DNA of 64,000 nucleotides from Anoplolepis gracilipes (taxonomy: Eukaryota > Arthropoda > Insecta > Hymenoptera > Formicidae): NCBI RefSeq assembly GCF_047496725.1, contig NC_132978.1, positions 3,463,501 through 3,527,500 on the forward strand. Reading direction: 5' to 3'. Each line of letters begins with the position of its first letter. Within the stretch, counting starts at the first letter, position 1. Positions 38,451 to 51,462 of this stretch are shown piece after piece. Position numbers and translations under genes: made by a program. The notes under the pieces are model-generated. The model searched no databases and had not been told where the DNA came from. It was given only the letters and a program-made list of their open reading frames with translations.

Positions 38451-40840
38451 TAAATAAGGTTGCAGAAAAGATAGGAGGGCAAAAAATCGATTTACTGAAT
38501 CACTCAGCGTGCTTGCGGAGTGTTAAGTGGAATATCATCTAAATATATAATTCTAAAAAAAGAAATTAAGAAGAATACAACGATTTATTCATTAATATTA
38601 ATCCATCCATTTTAAAGGAATTCTGTGACAAATCTGTTGAAAATAATTTTTCACAAAAAAATATTCTATTCATTTACTTTTAAATTAGTTTGTTGTGCGC
38701 ATTATTTGTCGTTTTTTATTTATAGTTCTATCTGAAAAAAACCAAGTTACACGGAAAATGTACGATTTTATTGTCAGTTTCCATCTTTAAGTCTTAAATT
38801 CGCTCATACGCACAATATTGCGTGACACTTTTGAGGAAAAATTGACTGCTAAACTCATCAAAAAAGTACATCGTGGAAATTTAACGCGATAGAAGCGGTG
38901 CTCTCTGTGTAAAAAAATTCGCGAGAATAGAATTTATTTCTCACCTAAACGAATAACACGTTTTTTTTTTTTTTTTACCCGTCGGTATTTTACACCGGTA
39001 TTTTTCTTTTTTCTCTTTTACAAGTCGCATCATTCCCTTCTCCACAAGAGTTCTAGCCACGATTTCAGCCGCATGAAACGACGAAAACTCACTTAAAATG
39101 CGTTTCGTGCGATAGTCCTTCATAGTTGCGTGAAAAAATGCGGCCGTCTAGCCGCGATAAACGACGTATGTACCGGGGCCAAGGGCATATTTTTAATATT
39201 CCCTTAAATCTTTTTTTCCCTACGTTTAATTCGACTGAACACCCGAATGATGTCCCGGGATGGTTACTTATAATACCGGGGATTGTACGTGTGTTCGCGG
39301 TATGCAGTTCGCAACGTGGCGCGGGTTGTAATCCAGTCACCACGTAACGCGATTACACTCCTAACTCGGCCTCTCGTTTTGTCTCTCTCTCTCTCACTTT
39401 TGCTTTCTCTCTCTCGCTTTCGCTTTTTCAGAATCTCTGTTTCCCTTCTTCTCACAGTTCGTATTTTCATCTCTTATTGCTCTCGTGGCTGAAACTCGAC
39501 CATTCTTGGAGACCAAGTAGAACCCGAATCAAATATAGTTATGTGACGTTAATAACAATTTCAAGGAAATCTAATGGTACACGGTTATCGTTATTTTTCA
39601 CCGAATAGTGAAAATGTCTACTATCGCTACCATTCGTAATAGTGGCAAAATTAATAATTAATATTGAAGAATGCGACTATTAATCATATCATATTTATAT
39701 CAGTTATGTATATAAACATTAATTGTAAAATAAATATGTATTTCGTTATTTCTTCGATATATTTCAATTTTTTTAATCGCAGACGAATATAAATCATTTA
39801 GTATAAAACTGTTATTTTACATTTTATTAACCTATTTTTTCCAAGAAAAAGATCGTTCCACTACTTATGATGGAAAAATTTATCGTAATTCTCCATTAGC
39901 GTTAAATCTGTTTTTAGCAGCCGTTTCTGTAATCTTTAAGCTTTAACTACTGGAGTAATTAATCATTCTTCAAAACTGTAAACTTAAAATTGTCGTATAC
40001 GGCATGAAGTGAAATGTTTCAAATAAAAAAAGAATAAAAAAAGCTACTTTTTAGATATCTTTAGTTCGAAAAAAGTAATGGTATTCATTTGAAAAATGTA
40101 GATAACATCAAAAGCCGATAGTTATTATCGATGCTTGCAGTGATTTGTCGCTAAGTGACAATCTTCATAAATTATCGAATCTAGAAAGCTCTGTAGAAGC
40201 GAGCTGCCAATAAAAAAAAAGATACAATAACGCGCGTTGATATCGGAATTAATGAAGAAGTGGAAAAGAACACGATACGAGCATATCAAGTTGGCGAGGA
40301 TAGTTATGTCAGCAAATTGAAATTACATCATTCTGTGTGCATCATCTATATAAATCGTGTAATAATCATATATCAGACATTCGCCAGATTGGATTTATAA
40401 GCTATAAATAGCACGATATTTTCTAACTTTTATCAATATTTTAATATTGCTTAATAATATATAAAATAAAATTTTACTTATTTTAAAAATTATTTTATAT
40501 TTTAAAAATCATATTGTCTTTGCTTTCAGTTTAAGATTAAAAAAAAAAAACAAAAACAAAAAACTTATTAATACATTACTTTTTTATTTTATCTGTAACG
40601 CTAAGTTTTACGTAGCGCAGAGAGTTTGCGAGTGCAAAAGAAGTCGCCCTGTGCCTAAATCCGTGCTCCTTGCATTTTAATTTCGCGGCATATTAAAAGA
40701 TCTCGACAAGGGGATGATGACGTTTGCAAAGAACGAGGAACCGCGGCTACAAGCGCTACTCCTCCACGTAGGATCGTCATGGACTTTGCGATGAGAAAAG
40801 GGGAAAGGGGTAAACGCGATTTACACCACGACGACTATCA

Positions 40841-40846
<6 letters not shown>

Positions 40847-40889
<43 letters not shown>
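40847..40889. repeat. (TC)n microsatellite
   Basis: About 21 TC units just upstream of the GC-rich segment that may hold the first exon of an unidentified gene. CT/GA tracts near insect promoters can bind GAGA-type factors. Confidence 0.9.
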
Positions 40890-40892
<3 letters not shown>

Positions 40893-41424
40893 CTCGTGCA
40901 AAGTGCCTACGTGCGGCCGCGAAAGGACGTGGGGCAGAGATAGAAGGGCGAGAGTGTTACGACACATCGAGAGACAGAAGATTCCGCGAGCGCGATGCGG
41001 GGGTAGCGGAAGGAAAGCAGGGGATGTTTGTCGTACGCGTTATTTGGCCAATAAAACCACGTGGCGGCACACGGAGCACCCCCGCGTCGCCGCGTTCGCG
41101 GATAGACGATCGTCGTCGCCGGGGAGAGAGCGAGCTAGCCGCGAGGGGAGAAGGAAAGGGAGCGGAAAACGTATACGCGAGAGAGAAGAGTAGAGAGGAA
41201 CGTAGGCCACGCCCCGTGACACGCATCGCGCACGCGTGGTTCCGCCTATCCCTGAGCACGCTTCCCGTCGCGACGGAACGGCGGCCACCGTCCGCGATTC
41301 CGCCGCGGCCGCGACACGTCGTCGTACGCGACACACTATCGGTTTGGAAGTCTTGTTGCTGAAGCCTCGCGGTTCGCGTGTCGGTATTCGGAGTAGACAG
41401 AAATAAAGATAAGAGAAGATAGAT

Positions 41425-41455
<31 letters not shown>

Positions 41456-42579
41456 AGAGAGGACACCTCAAGGGCTGCTGTGCTCGCGCCGACGAAAAAC
41501 GACGAGATTAAGTATCATGTGTGAAGCTGGTTGTTCTATTTGACTCGACTGATGTTTTGGAATTTGAGTTTGGATCCAAGCTTTAATGAATGAGTGAATG
41601 AACCACTAAGCTGCCGTCCTGAAGAGGATTTCGTGGAGATTCAAGCCTCACTTTGTCTTAACTACGGGAATCGACCTGGAAGACTGTTCTGGCACGATGT
41701 CCGTACGATGTCTATATCACTGAGAAATTTCATCGTTTCCTTTTGATGCAAAAGTGCTATTCGAAGAGAGAACATATCTTGCAAGTGTCTGTTTTTTTTT
41801 TATCGCACCTGACATTTGACTCCGAGATTTGTACGAAACGCATTGTTTTCAAATCCATCGCGCGACTGACACATGTTTCTCTGTCATTGATTGACAGTAT
41901 TCAATTTGGAATAGCGTGATCTCTAATTTAATCGGATGTTAAATTCGCGTGTGATTGTCAATTGATATAAAACGGAATTTTTCTTGACTATTATTCGCAG
42001 AAAACCAGCGTACCTCGCACGCGACGGATCGCTTTATTTTGGTCTCGTGGGCCAAAACCGACATTAACAATCCTCGAAAATTTTATAACACACACGTGAT
42101 CGTACAATCGCCTTGGATTGACAAGAATATGCTAAACTCGCATTTCTCGTTATCAATAGCCAATTATTGATCACGACAAACGCTAGATCCCGCGGTTATC
42201 GAGATTCATCGAATTAACGTGCAAGTCAAACTTGAAGGATCGGAACGATATTTCAGAAACACACATGCGGAGTTAAAGACAAAGTTAAAAGCAACGATTT
42301 ACGAGGTCAGAAAAGTGTGGCGGAAAGTGTGGCGAGATCGATCATTATCGATCAGAGCTCGAACAAGCACCCTCTCAGGAACGTCCGTCGATCGGCTGAT
42401 ATTTGCGAAGAGAAGAGGTCCGCGACAGTGCGGAGGAAATCGGGAAGGTGTTGTTCAGCCACGAGTCCAGGATTCTCACCCCCGGAGGCGGTGCCATCTC
42501 GCCGGGGGGCGCGGGGCCGCCCGCGAGCCCATCGCCGGGACATTATCATCCCCCTACGCACAGTCCGCCCCTGGTCAAG
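40890..42579 (+). other. Candidate promoter and leader exon of an unidentified + strand gene
   Basis: A CpG-rich block at about 40900-41380 with GA tracts is followed by about 1.2 kb of moderately GC-rich DNA. It ends at 42579 with a consensus donor (CAAG then GTAAGT). Upstream of the donor, a frame from the stop at 42397-42399 reads YLRREEVRDSAEEIGKVLF, then a Gly/Pro/Ser-rich part ending HYHPPTHSPPLVK, with varied synonymous codons. No ATG begins any frame that reaches the donor: the only nearby ATG, at about 42265, stops after three codons. It could be a non-coding leader exon, an internal exon with an unseen acceptor, or chance. Later exons would have to lie at or beyond the window end. 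The gene is not recognised. Start of the feature is approximate. Confidence 0.35.
41433..41452. repeat. (GA)n tract
   Basis: About 10 GA units within a longer purine-rich stretch (41400-41460) in the candidate leader. Confidence 0.8.
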
Positions 42580-43501
42580 GTAAGTTGATCATCTTTCGTT
42601 TTAGAGATTTTTTTTTTTTCAAAATATGTCCTTCGGTTTTTTAAACAAAACTGATCTTTCGATACGCAAAACATGGTTGAAGCAAATATATGAAATTAAA
42701 GAAATTATTTTATGTATACATATATGAATATCATTATTAATTTATTGCCAATTAATTATCTAATTATTATTAATTTATTATCAATTTATTATTAATGTAT
42801 TAATACTTATGTATTAATAATTGTTATTATAATGAAATAGAGATTTTGATTTGATAATTATAATTAAGCTGTTTGCTAACATTTAATTTTCTATCGGTGG
42901 TTAATGTTTGATCAATATTTATTCTTACAACAATAATTTTCAGTTTTTTTGTCCAAAATATATTTCTACTGTAAACAATAAGTTTAGTTACACTCTGATT
43001 TTGCGGTTTTATAAGAAATAAAAATATCATAATTTAATTTTTCTTGAAATTAATAATTTTCTATGATAAAGTAATAAAATTAATATTTTTTTAATGAATT
43101 TTTTCATATTCTCTATATATTTTATTTTTATATATCAAATATATATTATTCGATCTTTCATTAGCTCTCTAGATGAATAACGAATATTTTAAGTGTAAAT
43201 AAATGCAGCAAGTGCTATCTGCGTACTGTCAGTATGATAGCATACGAAGACAGATAACGAAGAGATTGAAACAATTGAGTAATTATAGTATGATTACAAG
43301 TAAGAGTACTATTTTATCTGTAACTAATACATTTCGGACGTCCGGCTTTTGAAGTAATATACATATTTTAATTTCTATTCAGAGTTTATCATCGATAAAG
43401 TTTTTAATAAATTCATTCAATATAAAGATATACAATTAGAAAGATAGAGAGACATATTAAACAATTTATTGAAACTTTGAAAAAATGTTAATTTAAAAAA
43501 A

Positions 43502-43532
<31 letters not shown>

Positions 43533-46500
43533 TCAAATAATAAATAATTGAATAAATTAAATACTTCAATACTAAACATGCATTGTTTATTTTAGCACAT
43601 ATGCTCGCTCTCTATTATATTATATTATATTTTATTCTATTTATTAATATCTTATGATATAATCGCGCTGAAAAATTATTAAAATAGTATACGCTTGTAG
43701 TTTAAAGATCACTATTTCAAACTCGATCGGAATTATGCTGTTACACTTAAGTGGCAGGGACTAGAGTAGAACGGATGAATGTAATGAATATCATAAAATG
43801 CATTTATGCACTCGTCATGTTAAATAATGGAAATGAGTGATATCAAAAGATTTCTTTTATGCTTCTTGTTTTATTGTTGGAATCTTTAATCGCTGAAATA
43901 TATTTTTCATCACATTTTCCTTTTATACATATATCATTGTATATTTTGTTGTAATTCAATTATGAAATTTTTTTCAATAAAAAATTTTGTTAATATTATG
44001 TGGTCTCAAATCTACAATACATATGGAAGATCCACAATGCATTCGATGACTGTCACATGTGTGAGGAAATTATGTTAAAAATAACTTTCGACTATCGTCA
44101 TAAATTATTTTAAAATTAACTATTAACTGTCGTATGTGCGAACTAGTACATGACATAATAAATAATAACGCGTAGTAATAAAGCTTTGAGTAGAAAATTG
44201 GTGCGATTTGGGCCCTGTTCTATTTTCCATAAATAGTTCGCAACGCAATTAACTTGTGCGCCAATACATCAGTAGTATATGTATAAAGATCATTGAATTA
44301 TTATAATTATTGAAAGTGAGATATATGTATAATAAAACATATTATATGTACATGTTGAAAATCAAGTAAAAATATCAATAATAATAATAATAATAATATT
44401 TTAATAATTTATTTCAAAAATGAAGAAAAAGATATACCTATTATTTATAGTTGTGTGTAATATCTTTGAGTTTAGTAAAGAGGTTGAAAATTATTTGAAA
44501 AATATATAAGTATAAATAAAATGCATATTGATATTAAACAAATTATTTTGATGTTTGACAAAGTTAATTTTGAGAAATAGAATAACTAGTTGACAGAGTT
44601 CGACATTATCATGTATAATATTTGATTTGATTAAAATATATCGGTTTCATAATTTTATTAAAAGAATATTACAATTATCTTATCCAATATCATTTTTATA
44701 TTTATTTGACGATAGCAATAATATTATCTACAAAATCCTATAATATATGTGTTGAGAGTTAGATGGCAATACATTATTTAAATAATTTATTATCGTAGCG
44801 GAAACTCTTGTCAACGATCATGTTATATAATCCAGCGATACATGGTTATTATAGCATTAGACCCGGGTAACCGATAATTCCGTTTTAGGTTCAAACTTGA
44901 CTTTGCAATAATAGGATTAGAATTTGCGACGCGTTCGAGTGACCGTCTATTCTGAGTGTGCTATCCATCCAAGATACCTACCATGCGAACCGACAGTAAT
45001 ATCATATTTAATCGGTTGCTCGAATCAGTACGATAATTAATATGACATTATACAAAAATGAATATAACATGTAGTCATCATTACATAAAATTAATCGAAA
45101 TATCATTGTATTTTAGTTTCATGTAAATTTTATTATACAGAATGCTTCACTTATGTTATCTTTTAATAAGATCTTTGGCCAATTTAAAATTAATTTTTCT
45201 TTAAAATGCTAACACTTTTATTAAGCGAAAGAATTTATTTAATTATCTATATTTATATAAAGATATCTGTTATCTAATCGATTGCAATTGCCCTATATCG
45301 TTTTTCATCATCGTTAAATAAAAGATTAAACAGCAACAAGATATAACTCCCGTGGATTAAATTTTGGTATATTTGTACTGCATTTATGCGTGCGATAATA
45401 AATATTTCAGAATATAAGGAAAAACTAGGGTTTATAAATTATTTTTTGTAACCTTTTAAATTTTAAATCCGTCCAAATGAAATATCAACTTTCGTTCAGT
45501 AGAGCAGCGGCGGTCCGATCCTCTTGATTTTATCGGCGAGTTTCATTCCTCCCGTTACCCGACATGTGTCCCGGATTCTCCCTCTTCGCGTTACTTCCGG
45601 AATCAAGCGCGATCCCGGAATTTGACGCGACAAGCGCAATACGATACCGTCCTCGGGAAAGCGGTTGCTCTTTATGGTCACGTAATAACTGCGTGGGACT
45701 GTCACCGAGCGGGGATGATGGGAGACCGGGGGGAGGGGGGGGGAGCGGTTTCGCGAACCGTGAGGGGACGGAAGGGGAGACACTAGCTATGTGGAGAGAC
45801 TGGGACAGCCGACGGTGAAGGTGGACGAAGAAAAAGAGGCCGACGATGATGATGGGTATAAGGGCGGCTGTCCGAGTTCGTTTTCGTCGCGGACGCAGCT
45901 GCGAATCCCTCCGGGGACCGCGCAGCCAACTGTCTACGGACTTGCCGTTGAAGAAGCTCCGTCGAAACTTAACGTCAAACGATTTTTGGGCCACATATCG
46001 CGTGCTGCCGGCGCGTTGTACAATATCGTTTCTCATAGTTGATAAAAAAAATGTGATATCCAACGTTAGATCATCAAGTCCATAATTTTTGAACGTGAAG
46101 GGCCACTTGTAGGTACCTATATGATTGTACATTTAAAGCATATTTTTCAAGTTGCGGACTTGATTTTCTATTATTAAACGTCTCTTGTAACATTTAAAAA
46201 AATGAATTTTATGTTATCAGGATATAATTATTATGTATTATGATAAATTATTGTATTAATGGAATATTATTATAGCAAGATTAGCTATTGCTTCAACGAT
46301 ACGATTTACTTTAACGCTCGACATAGAAATGTTAGGCTGGAAGATAAGAAGGGAGAAGGGCCCTGCGAGGCCGCTCGCACACGCGCCCAACACTTTCGTT
46401 CTGATTAAGCTTAATTCAGTCTGCCGACGAGAAGCGACAGAAGACGTCCACGCTAAACTGCTCCAAGAGCGCGTCGGCTCGCGCTGTCTGCCGTCCAATC

Positions 46501-48294
46501 CTGCCAACTTAACCTCATTAATAAATTAATTAGATATTATTGTGTTGGCAGTCAGGGCGGCAGCTGCGGGTACGCTCTCCTCGTTCTTCGCGCTCGCCAC
46601 TCTTTCTCTCTCTTTCCTTCTTTATCATCTTGCTTTCAAACCCGCAGACACTCGGATATGACAGGAAAGAGAGGGTGAGATATAGTCAGAGGGTCACCCG
46701 TGATGTCACTTCGTACGATGACAAAATATGTTATAACCGCTCTCGCTTGCTACCCGCACATTTTTTTTTTTCGACTCGGATATTTTAAGCGATTAATGAT
46801 TAGTAATGTTGTGGACTGTCTTCCGATTCTGATAGACTTTAATAAGCTGTGTAAACAGAGATTTTTATCTTCGATTTCGAATCTAACAAATAGTTCGGAA
46901 TTTTCTTAAATTTTAATTTTACAGCCGAATTTTAATATCTGAAACATTCTATTACAATGGTATAATAATTGGAAAAATACGATAATACGATATTTTCGTT
47001 GAGGAAAGTTATTTTCAAAATTAAGAAAGAAAGAAAAGATAATTGAAAAGATGTAAAGGACATGCGCTTCTCGGAGAATTAAATTATAACATATATCCCT
47101 GATATCTTGCAAAGATAATTTCTAAAGATATACGATATGTCGAATCATACATAAAATCTTACATCGAATTTTATTTAATTGTAAGACAACTGCATGACAG
47201 AAAACTGTAAGATTTTGTGGCGCGGTAACATCATCTTGCATGCAGTTTCAGCATGCTATCCAAGGAGCCATGTAGTCGCGGCGCTCATTACGGGATAGCC
47301 ATGGCTCTGGCACTGGTAATGACAAAAAGCACACGCAGCATTATCATTGCGGAGTGTATGGCATTAAGCTGTAGGGGGCCAGGATTAGGATGTCGGCCAT
47401 TACCGCGCGTCACTGACCGTTTATTCTACGCCGTACACGGTGCGGTGACTTCCTCTAGACGCGTGTATGTATGCCTACCATGTAACCGGAGGATGAGGAG
47501 GACGCTCGCGAGGCCAGCCGGCCGGATCATGCATTCTCCGTATGCGTGATTCACCTTTCGATATCAATGTCAATTTAACTTAATTGTTTGTCTCTATTTT
47601 CGCCGCTGATGTATCTGTGATCTACGTAAAGAAATTGTTTCTCTTGGGAATATAATTCTCCTTAACACGAAAATGTAATCAATTCTTTTTCATATCAAGT
47701 TATACGCGATGAAGATCCTCATTTAATTATATATTTTTTCAACGCTTTTTTTTTAATCTTTGTGTTGTATCTTCGTCAATCAATTATTCGAGAAAAGTTA
47801 TTAATAAATGAAACTTTTAACTTGTAAATATATAATATTTTTATTTTTTAATATGTAACAATACAAACTCATAAACTTATTGAATCGATTTAATTAAAAA
47901 AGCAATTTTTATTTTTTATATATCTAAAGTTAAATAAATCTTTATTCAATATCTGACAATCCTTTCTAAATTTTAAGGCACTAGTTTTTCTCTCAAGGAT
48001 ATTATTATTATGTCAACTTTTCTGTATATCCTTATCAATTTTTTATAAAAAAAAACGATACTTTTCTTATCAACAATTATATGCAGCACATTTAATACGC
48101 AATGCCTAACGCATGCCACAGTTAAATTCACCGTCAACATTTCTCCCCGAGATATTTGATCGCAATTGAATCGCGATTAATTGCAATCTCATGCGTGAAT
48201 TGAATGAACCGATTGTCGACGTGATATATATGAAGCGCGAGCAGAAAGGAATAAGAAAGATCTAATTTACAGCCGTGAATCTCCAAGCATGACG

Positions 48295-48320
48295 GCCGTC
48301 GCCGTCGCCGTCGCCGTCGC
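48295..48320. repeat. (GTCGCC)n hexanucleotide repeat
   Basis: About four GTCGCC units inside a CpG-rich island, immediately 5' of an alternating GC tract at 48384-48406. Confidence 0.8.
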
Positions 48321-48383
48321 GTTTCGAATCCGGTGATTTAATGGAAGGAATGTTTACGCGAGAGGAGAGCCTGGCTTTCGCAA

Positions 48384-48406
48384 GCGCGCGTGCGCGCGCG
48401 CGCACA
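48384..48406. repeat. Alternating purine-pyrimidine (GC)n tract
   Basis: GCGCGCGTGCGCGCGCGCGC and following ACAC alternate purine and pyrimidine over about 23 nt, a sequence type prone to form Z-DNA. Confidence 0.8.
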
Positions 48407-49538
48407 CGAGCGTCGGGATCGAAATTGACCTTTAATCGCTGTGGCGCCACGCGAGCATGAATAATTGGCCGCGTCAGGAGCGAATTCGACGACGGATAAT
48501 GCCGCAATAGGCCGAATCGGCGCGTATCATTTATTCATTCGGCCGGGGTAGCGGCGGCGGGCTGGCCCGAGCCGCGATGGCCGAGCCGCGAATTTGCAAA
48601 TCGTATTAAGCCGTGCGCACACGCGCGGGCACGGGGGAGAAAAAAAATCATAAAAGAGAGGATTCGTTCGCGAGGATCAAAGTGGCCGCAATTTTCACTT
48701 ACCGCCAATCCGGCATTCCGCCGCCGCCGCTGAACCGTGCTGAATCCGTGCTGCTCTTTCAATCCGCCATTTTTCAAAATACAAATCACAAAATAACAAT
48801 AGATTAGTATACGTGATTATAGATGTGTTTCATTATGTTTTGATAATTATATACGGATAATGTGTAAGTGCGGGAGTGATGAGACCGTCAGTTTTTCACT
48901 CTTAACTACTGTTTTTAAAAACTTTTTTAAAAACATGACAAAATTGATTTGAAAGAATGTTTTAGACCTAAATTCTTAGCGATTGATTGTATAGAATTCG
49001 TAGATAAATGTGGTCTGACAGAGATGCTGGGAGGTGTCATTTTGATTTAATCACGGATACGAGATATACGAGGGCTAACAAGGAAATAAGATCGCGAGAG
49101 CGCAAAGAAATCCAGGGCGGCCGCTTTGAAAATTCACGCGCCGATAAGTCTGATAACGTCGCCACGGATAAGCGTATGTAAACGAATACCGTGGATAACT
49201 CTTATGATGAAAGGGAATTTTTTGCGGGGAAAGGGAAAAAGCGAAGAAGAGAAGGAATGAGTGTAAGCACCGTTTCGGAGGAGCGTTTACACGGAGAAAT
49301 GCACACACGCCGCTTTTCGCGCGCGCGGACACGCCCCCTTTTCCTCTTTTCCTGAGGTGCACGGGGGCAGAAAACGACCGAGAGAAAGGAGAAGCGGAAC
49401 ACACGGTGGCGCGGAACGAACGGAGGGATAAGAGAGAGGGAAGGAAGAAGGGAGGGACAAGGAAACTGCAAGGGAAGAACCCACAGGGGGCAGCTGCGAG
49501 GTGAGAAGAGAGCAAGAAGATCGTGGGGGGTTACCCGG

Positions 49539-49600
<62 letters not shown>
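49539..49600. repeat. (TA)n microsatellite
   Basis: About 30 TA units with one CA interruption, in the middle of a GC-rich island, so composition switches sharply. Confidence 0.9.
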
Positions 49601-49601
<1 letters not shown>

Positions 49602-49841
49602 TTTCATATATATCTAAGTAAGGAGGCTCCTCTCTCTTTTCGTACCCTCTTGCTCTTCTGCCGTTGCACTCCCTCCCCTGCCCCCTGCCCCCTGCCTGTT
49701 TCATGCTGCCCCCGGCTGTGGCTCCTGTTTTACGCTTTTCGACTTTTTCAAGATTTATCCTTACCGTTTCCTCGCTAAATCGCTTTCCGGGCGAAATTTA
49801 CGGTTGGGCAATAATACAGGAGGAGCGAGCCCGGACGAGTG

Positions 49842-49847
49842 TACACA

Positions 49848-49892
<45 letters not shown>
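49842..49892. repeat. (CA)n microsatellite
   Basis: About 25 CA units with one TA interruption, ending in CGCGCGG, in the same island as the (TA)n tract at 49539. Confidence 0.9.
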
Positions 49893-49894
<2 letters not shown>

Positions 49895-51418
49895 GCGGTC
49901 TGTAGCGGTATAAGGGCTGAGGGAGGAGGTCGGCAGGAAAGAGCAAAGAGCCCGGGTTCTCTCTGTACGGCCGTCCAGCCGAGTAACGGGGAGCCTACAT
50001 ACATTCCCGGCACGTTCCCGGCTTCTTCTCTACCTGACTGACTGCTTCCACCCCTCTCTGGTTGCCTCGCGCGCGCATTTTCTTTACGAGCGCTTCCTCT
50101 TTACCGATCTATCCCCTTACGCGCGCGTACTACTCACTCCTCGGCCGGATCCATTCTGTGCCCCCTGGGGGTGGCTACGATCGCTCTCCGTGTATCGTCG
50201 CCGCAATCTCCGTGATTTTGTAAAAGATTTAACGTACAGCATTTGTGCCTTGCATGAACAAAATAATATTAGATATTAATCTTCTTAAAAATGTCGAGGG
50301 TATCGGTAAAATTTTGCATGTCGCTTGAAATTCTTTATAAAATTTACGGAATTTTTATCAAATACATGGAATATAGTATTTAATATACACACTTGCTGTG
50401 TGTGATAGTAATGTATTATGAAGATATATAAATGATGATCTACAGGGATTTCAAGAAGGATAAGAATAACAAAATGAATTTTGTACTCTTAGAAGAATGC
50501 GAGGAAAATGCAAATGTTTATAACGATCATCTCCTCCAAGCGAACTCTCGCGAGTTCGAGGAAGTTCGCGGAAAATGAGATTACTCGAAACAAGGTTTAT
50601 GTGTTACATAGTAAAGTTGTAAAGCGCGTCGCGGATTTGGCAACTCGACCATCGCGTGGCATGACATCGTTATGGTGCGCATTGTTAGTTTGCCGCCGCG
50701 TGTAACTTGATCATTTATCCGTTCGCGGGATTGATAACGTCCGATAACGTGTCCGGGACAGACGCCAGATCCGTAGTGGTCTATAATAAGATACGAGTGT
50801 ACGCGAGAAACAAGTGGATGATTGCGCGTTATTCCGCACAGTTGAGCGAACAAGTACATAATTCCATATGCTTCTCCCTGCCCTTCTCTGCCACAGATTC
50901 GTAAAAATGAAACTCGCGGAAATGGCGAGGAACCGTTCGATTCTGTTGAATAATGTATGCACGACAATGGTATATCTAATACATGATTCATGAAAGCTAT
51001 TAGCAAATGTATCGACAAATATATTTACTTGTTTATATATACGGTTTACTCGGCTTCTTTCTCTTCAACAATCTCGTGGCGAAACTGTGTACTGAAAAGT
51101 ACACTTAAAATTTTATCATACTAAAAGACACAAAGAGATATAGGTAGTTTTTTTTCTTACAGAAATATGTAAAAAATACATTTATAATAAAAATGTTTAA
51201 ATTTTAATTTTTTAAATAGTTTCTTCATGAAAAGGGAAAAAAGAAAAGACAGCAAACAATAATAATCACTAGAACAATTTCTGAAAAATTTTAAAAACAT
51301 GTTTGAAATAAACAAAGAATTGCACGATTTAAATAATGAAAAGATATAAGACCTATCTTATAATAAAATCCATCAACACAGTGTGAGATTAATAATTTAT
51401 CTCAAACGTGTTCTTTAT

Positions 51419-51422
<4 letters not shown>

Positions 51423-51457
<35 letters not shown>
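51423..51457. repeat. (TC)n microsatellite
   Basis: About 17 TC units just left of the CpG-rich island at 51500-51790. Confidence 0.9.

Positions 51458-51462
<5 letters not shown>

Larger units (their letters stand above)
31936..40840. other. Intergenic region with CpG-rich islands
   Basis: No supported gene. AT-rich DNA alternates with islands rich in G+C and CG at about 32265-32700, 33340-33600, 34080-34490, 35540-35900, 36430-36720, 37320-38450, 39120-39370 and 40600-40830. Open frames inside the islands overlap on all strands and have no conserved domain, as expected from stop-poor GC-rich DNA. Also present are a MITE-like AT-rich element at 32893-33197, a (TA)n tract at 35482-35531 and a T run at 38961-38976. 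The islands may be promoters or enhancers, which the sequence alone cannot decide. Confidence 0.5.

Noticed and set aside
45530..46132. 200-aa minus-strand open frame with one hydrophobic segment
   Set aside because: Frames on the opposite strand are also open across the island, no family is recognisable, and there are no clear splice or promoter signals.
47253..47549. 98-aa + strand open frame in a CpG-rich island
   Set aside because: It starts with a true ATG but has no recognised motif, and the island composition explains the lack of stops.
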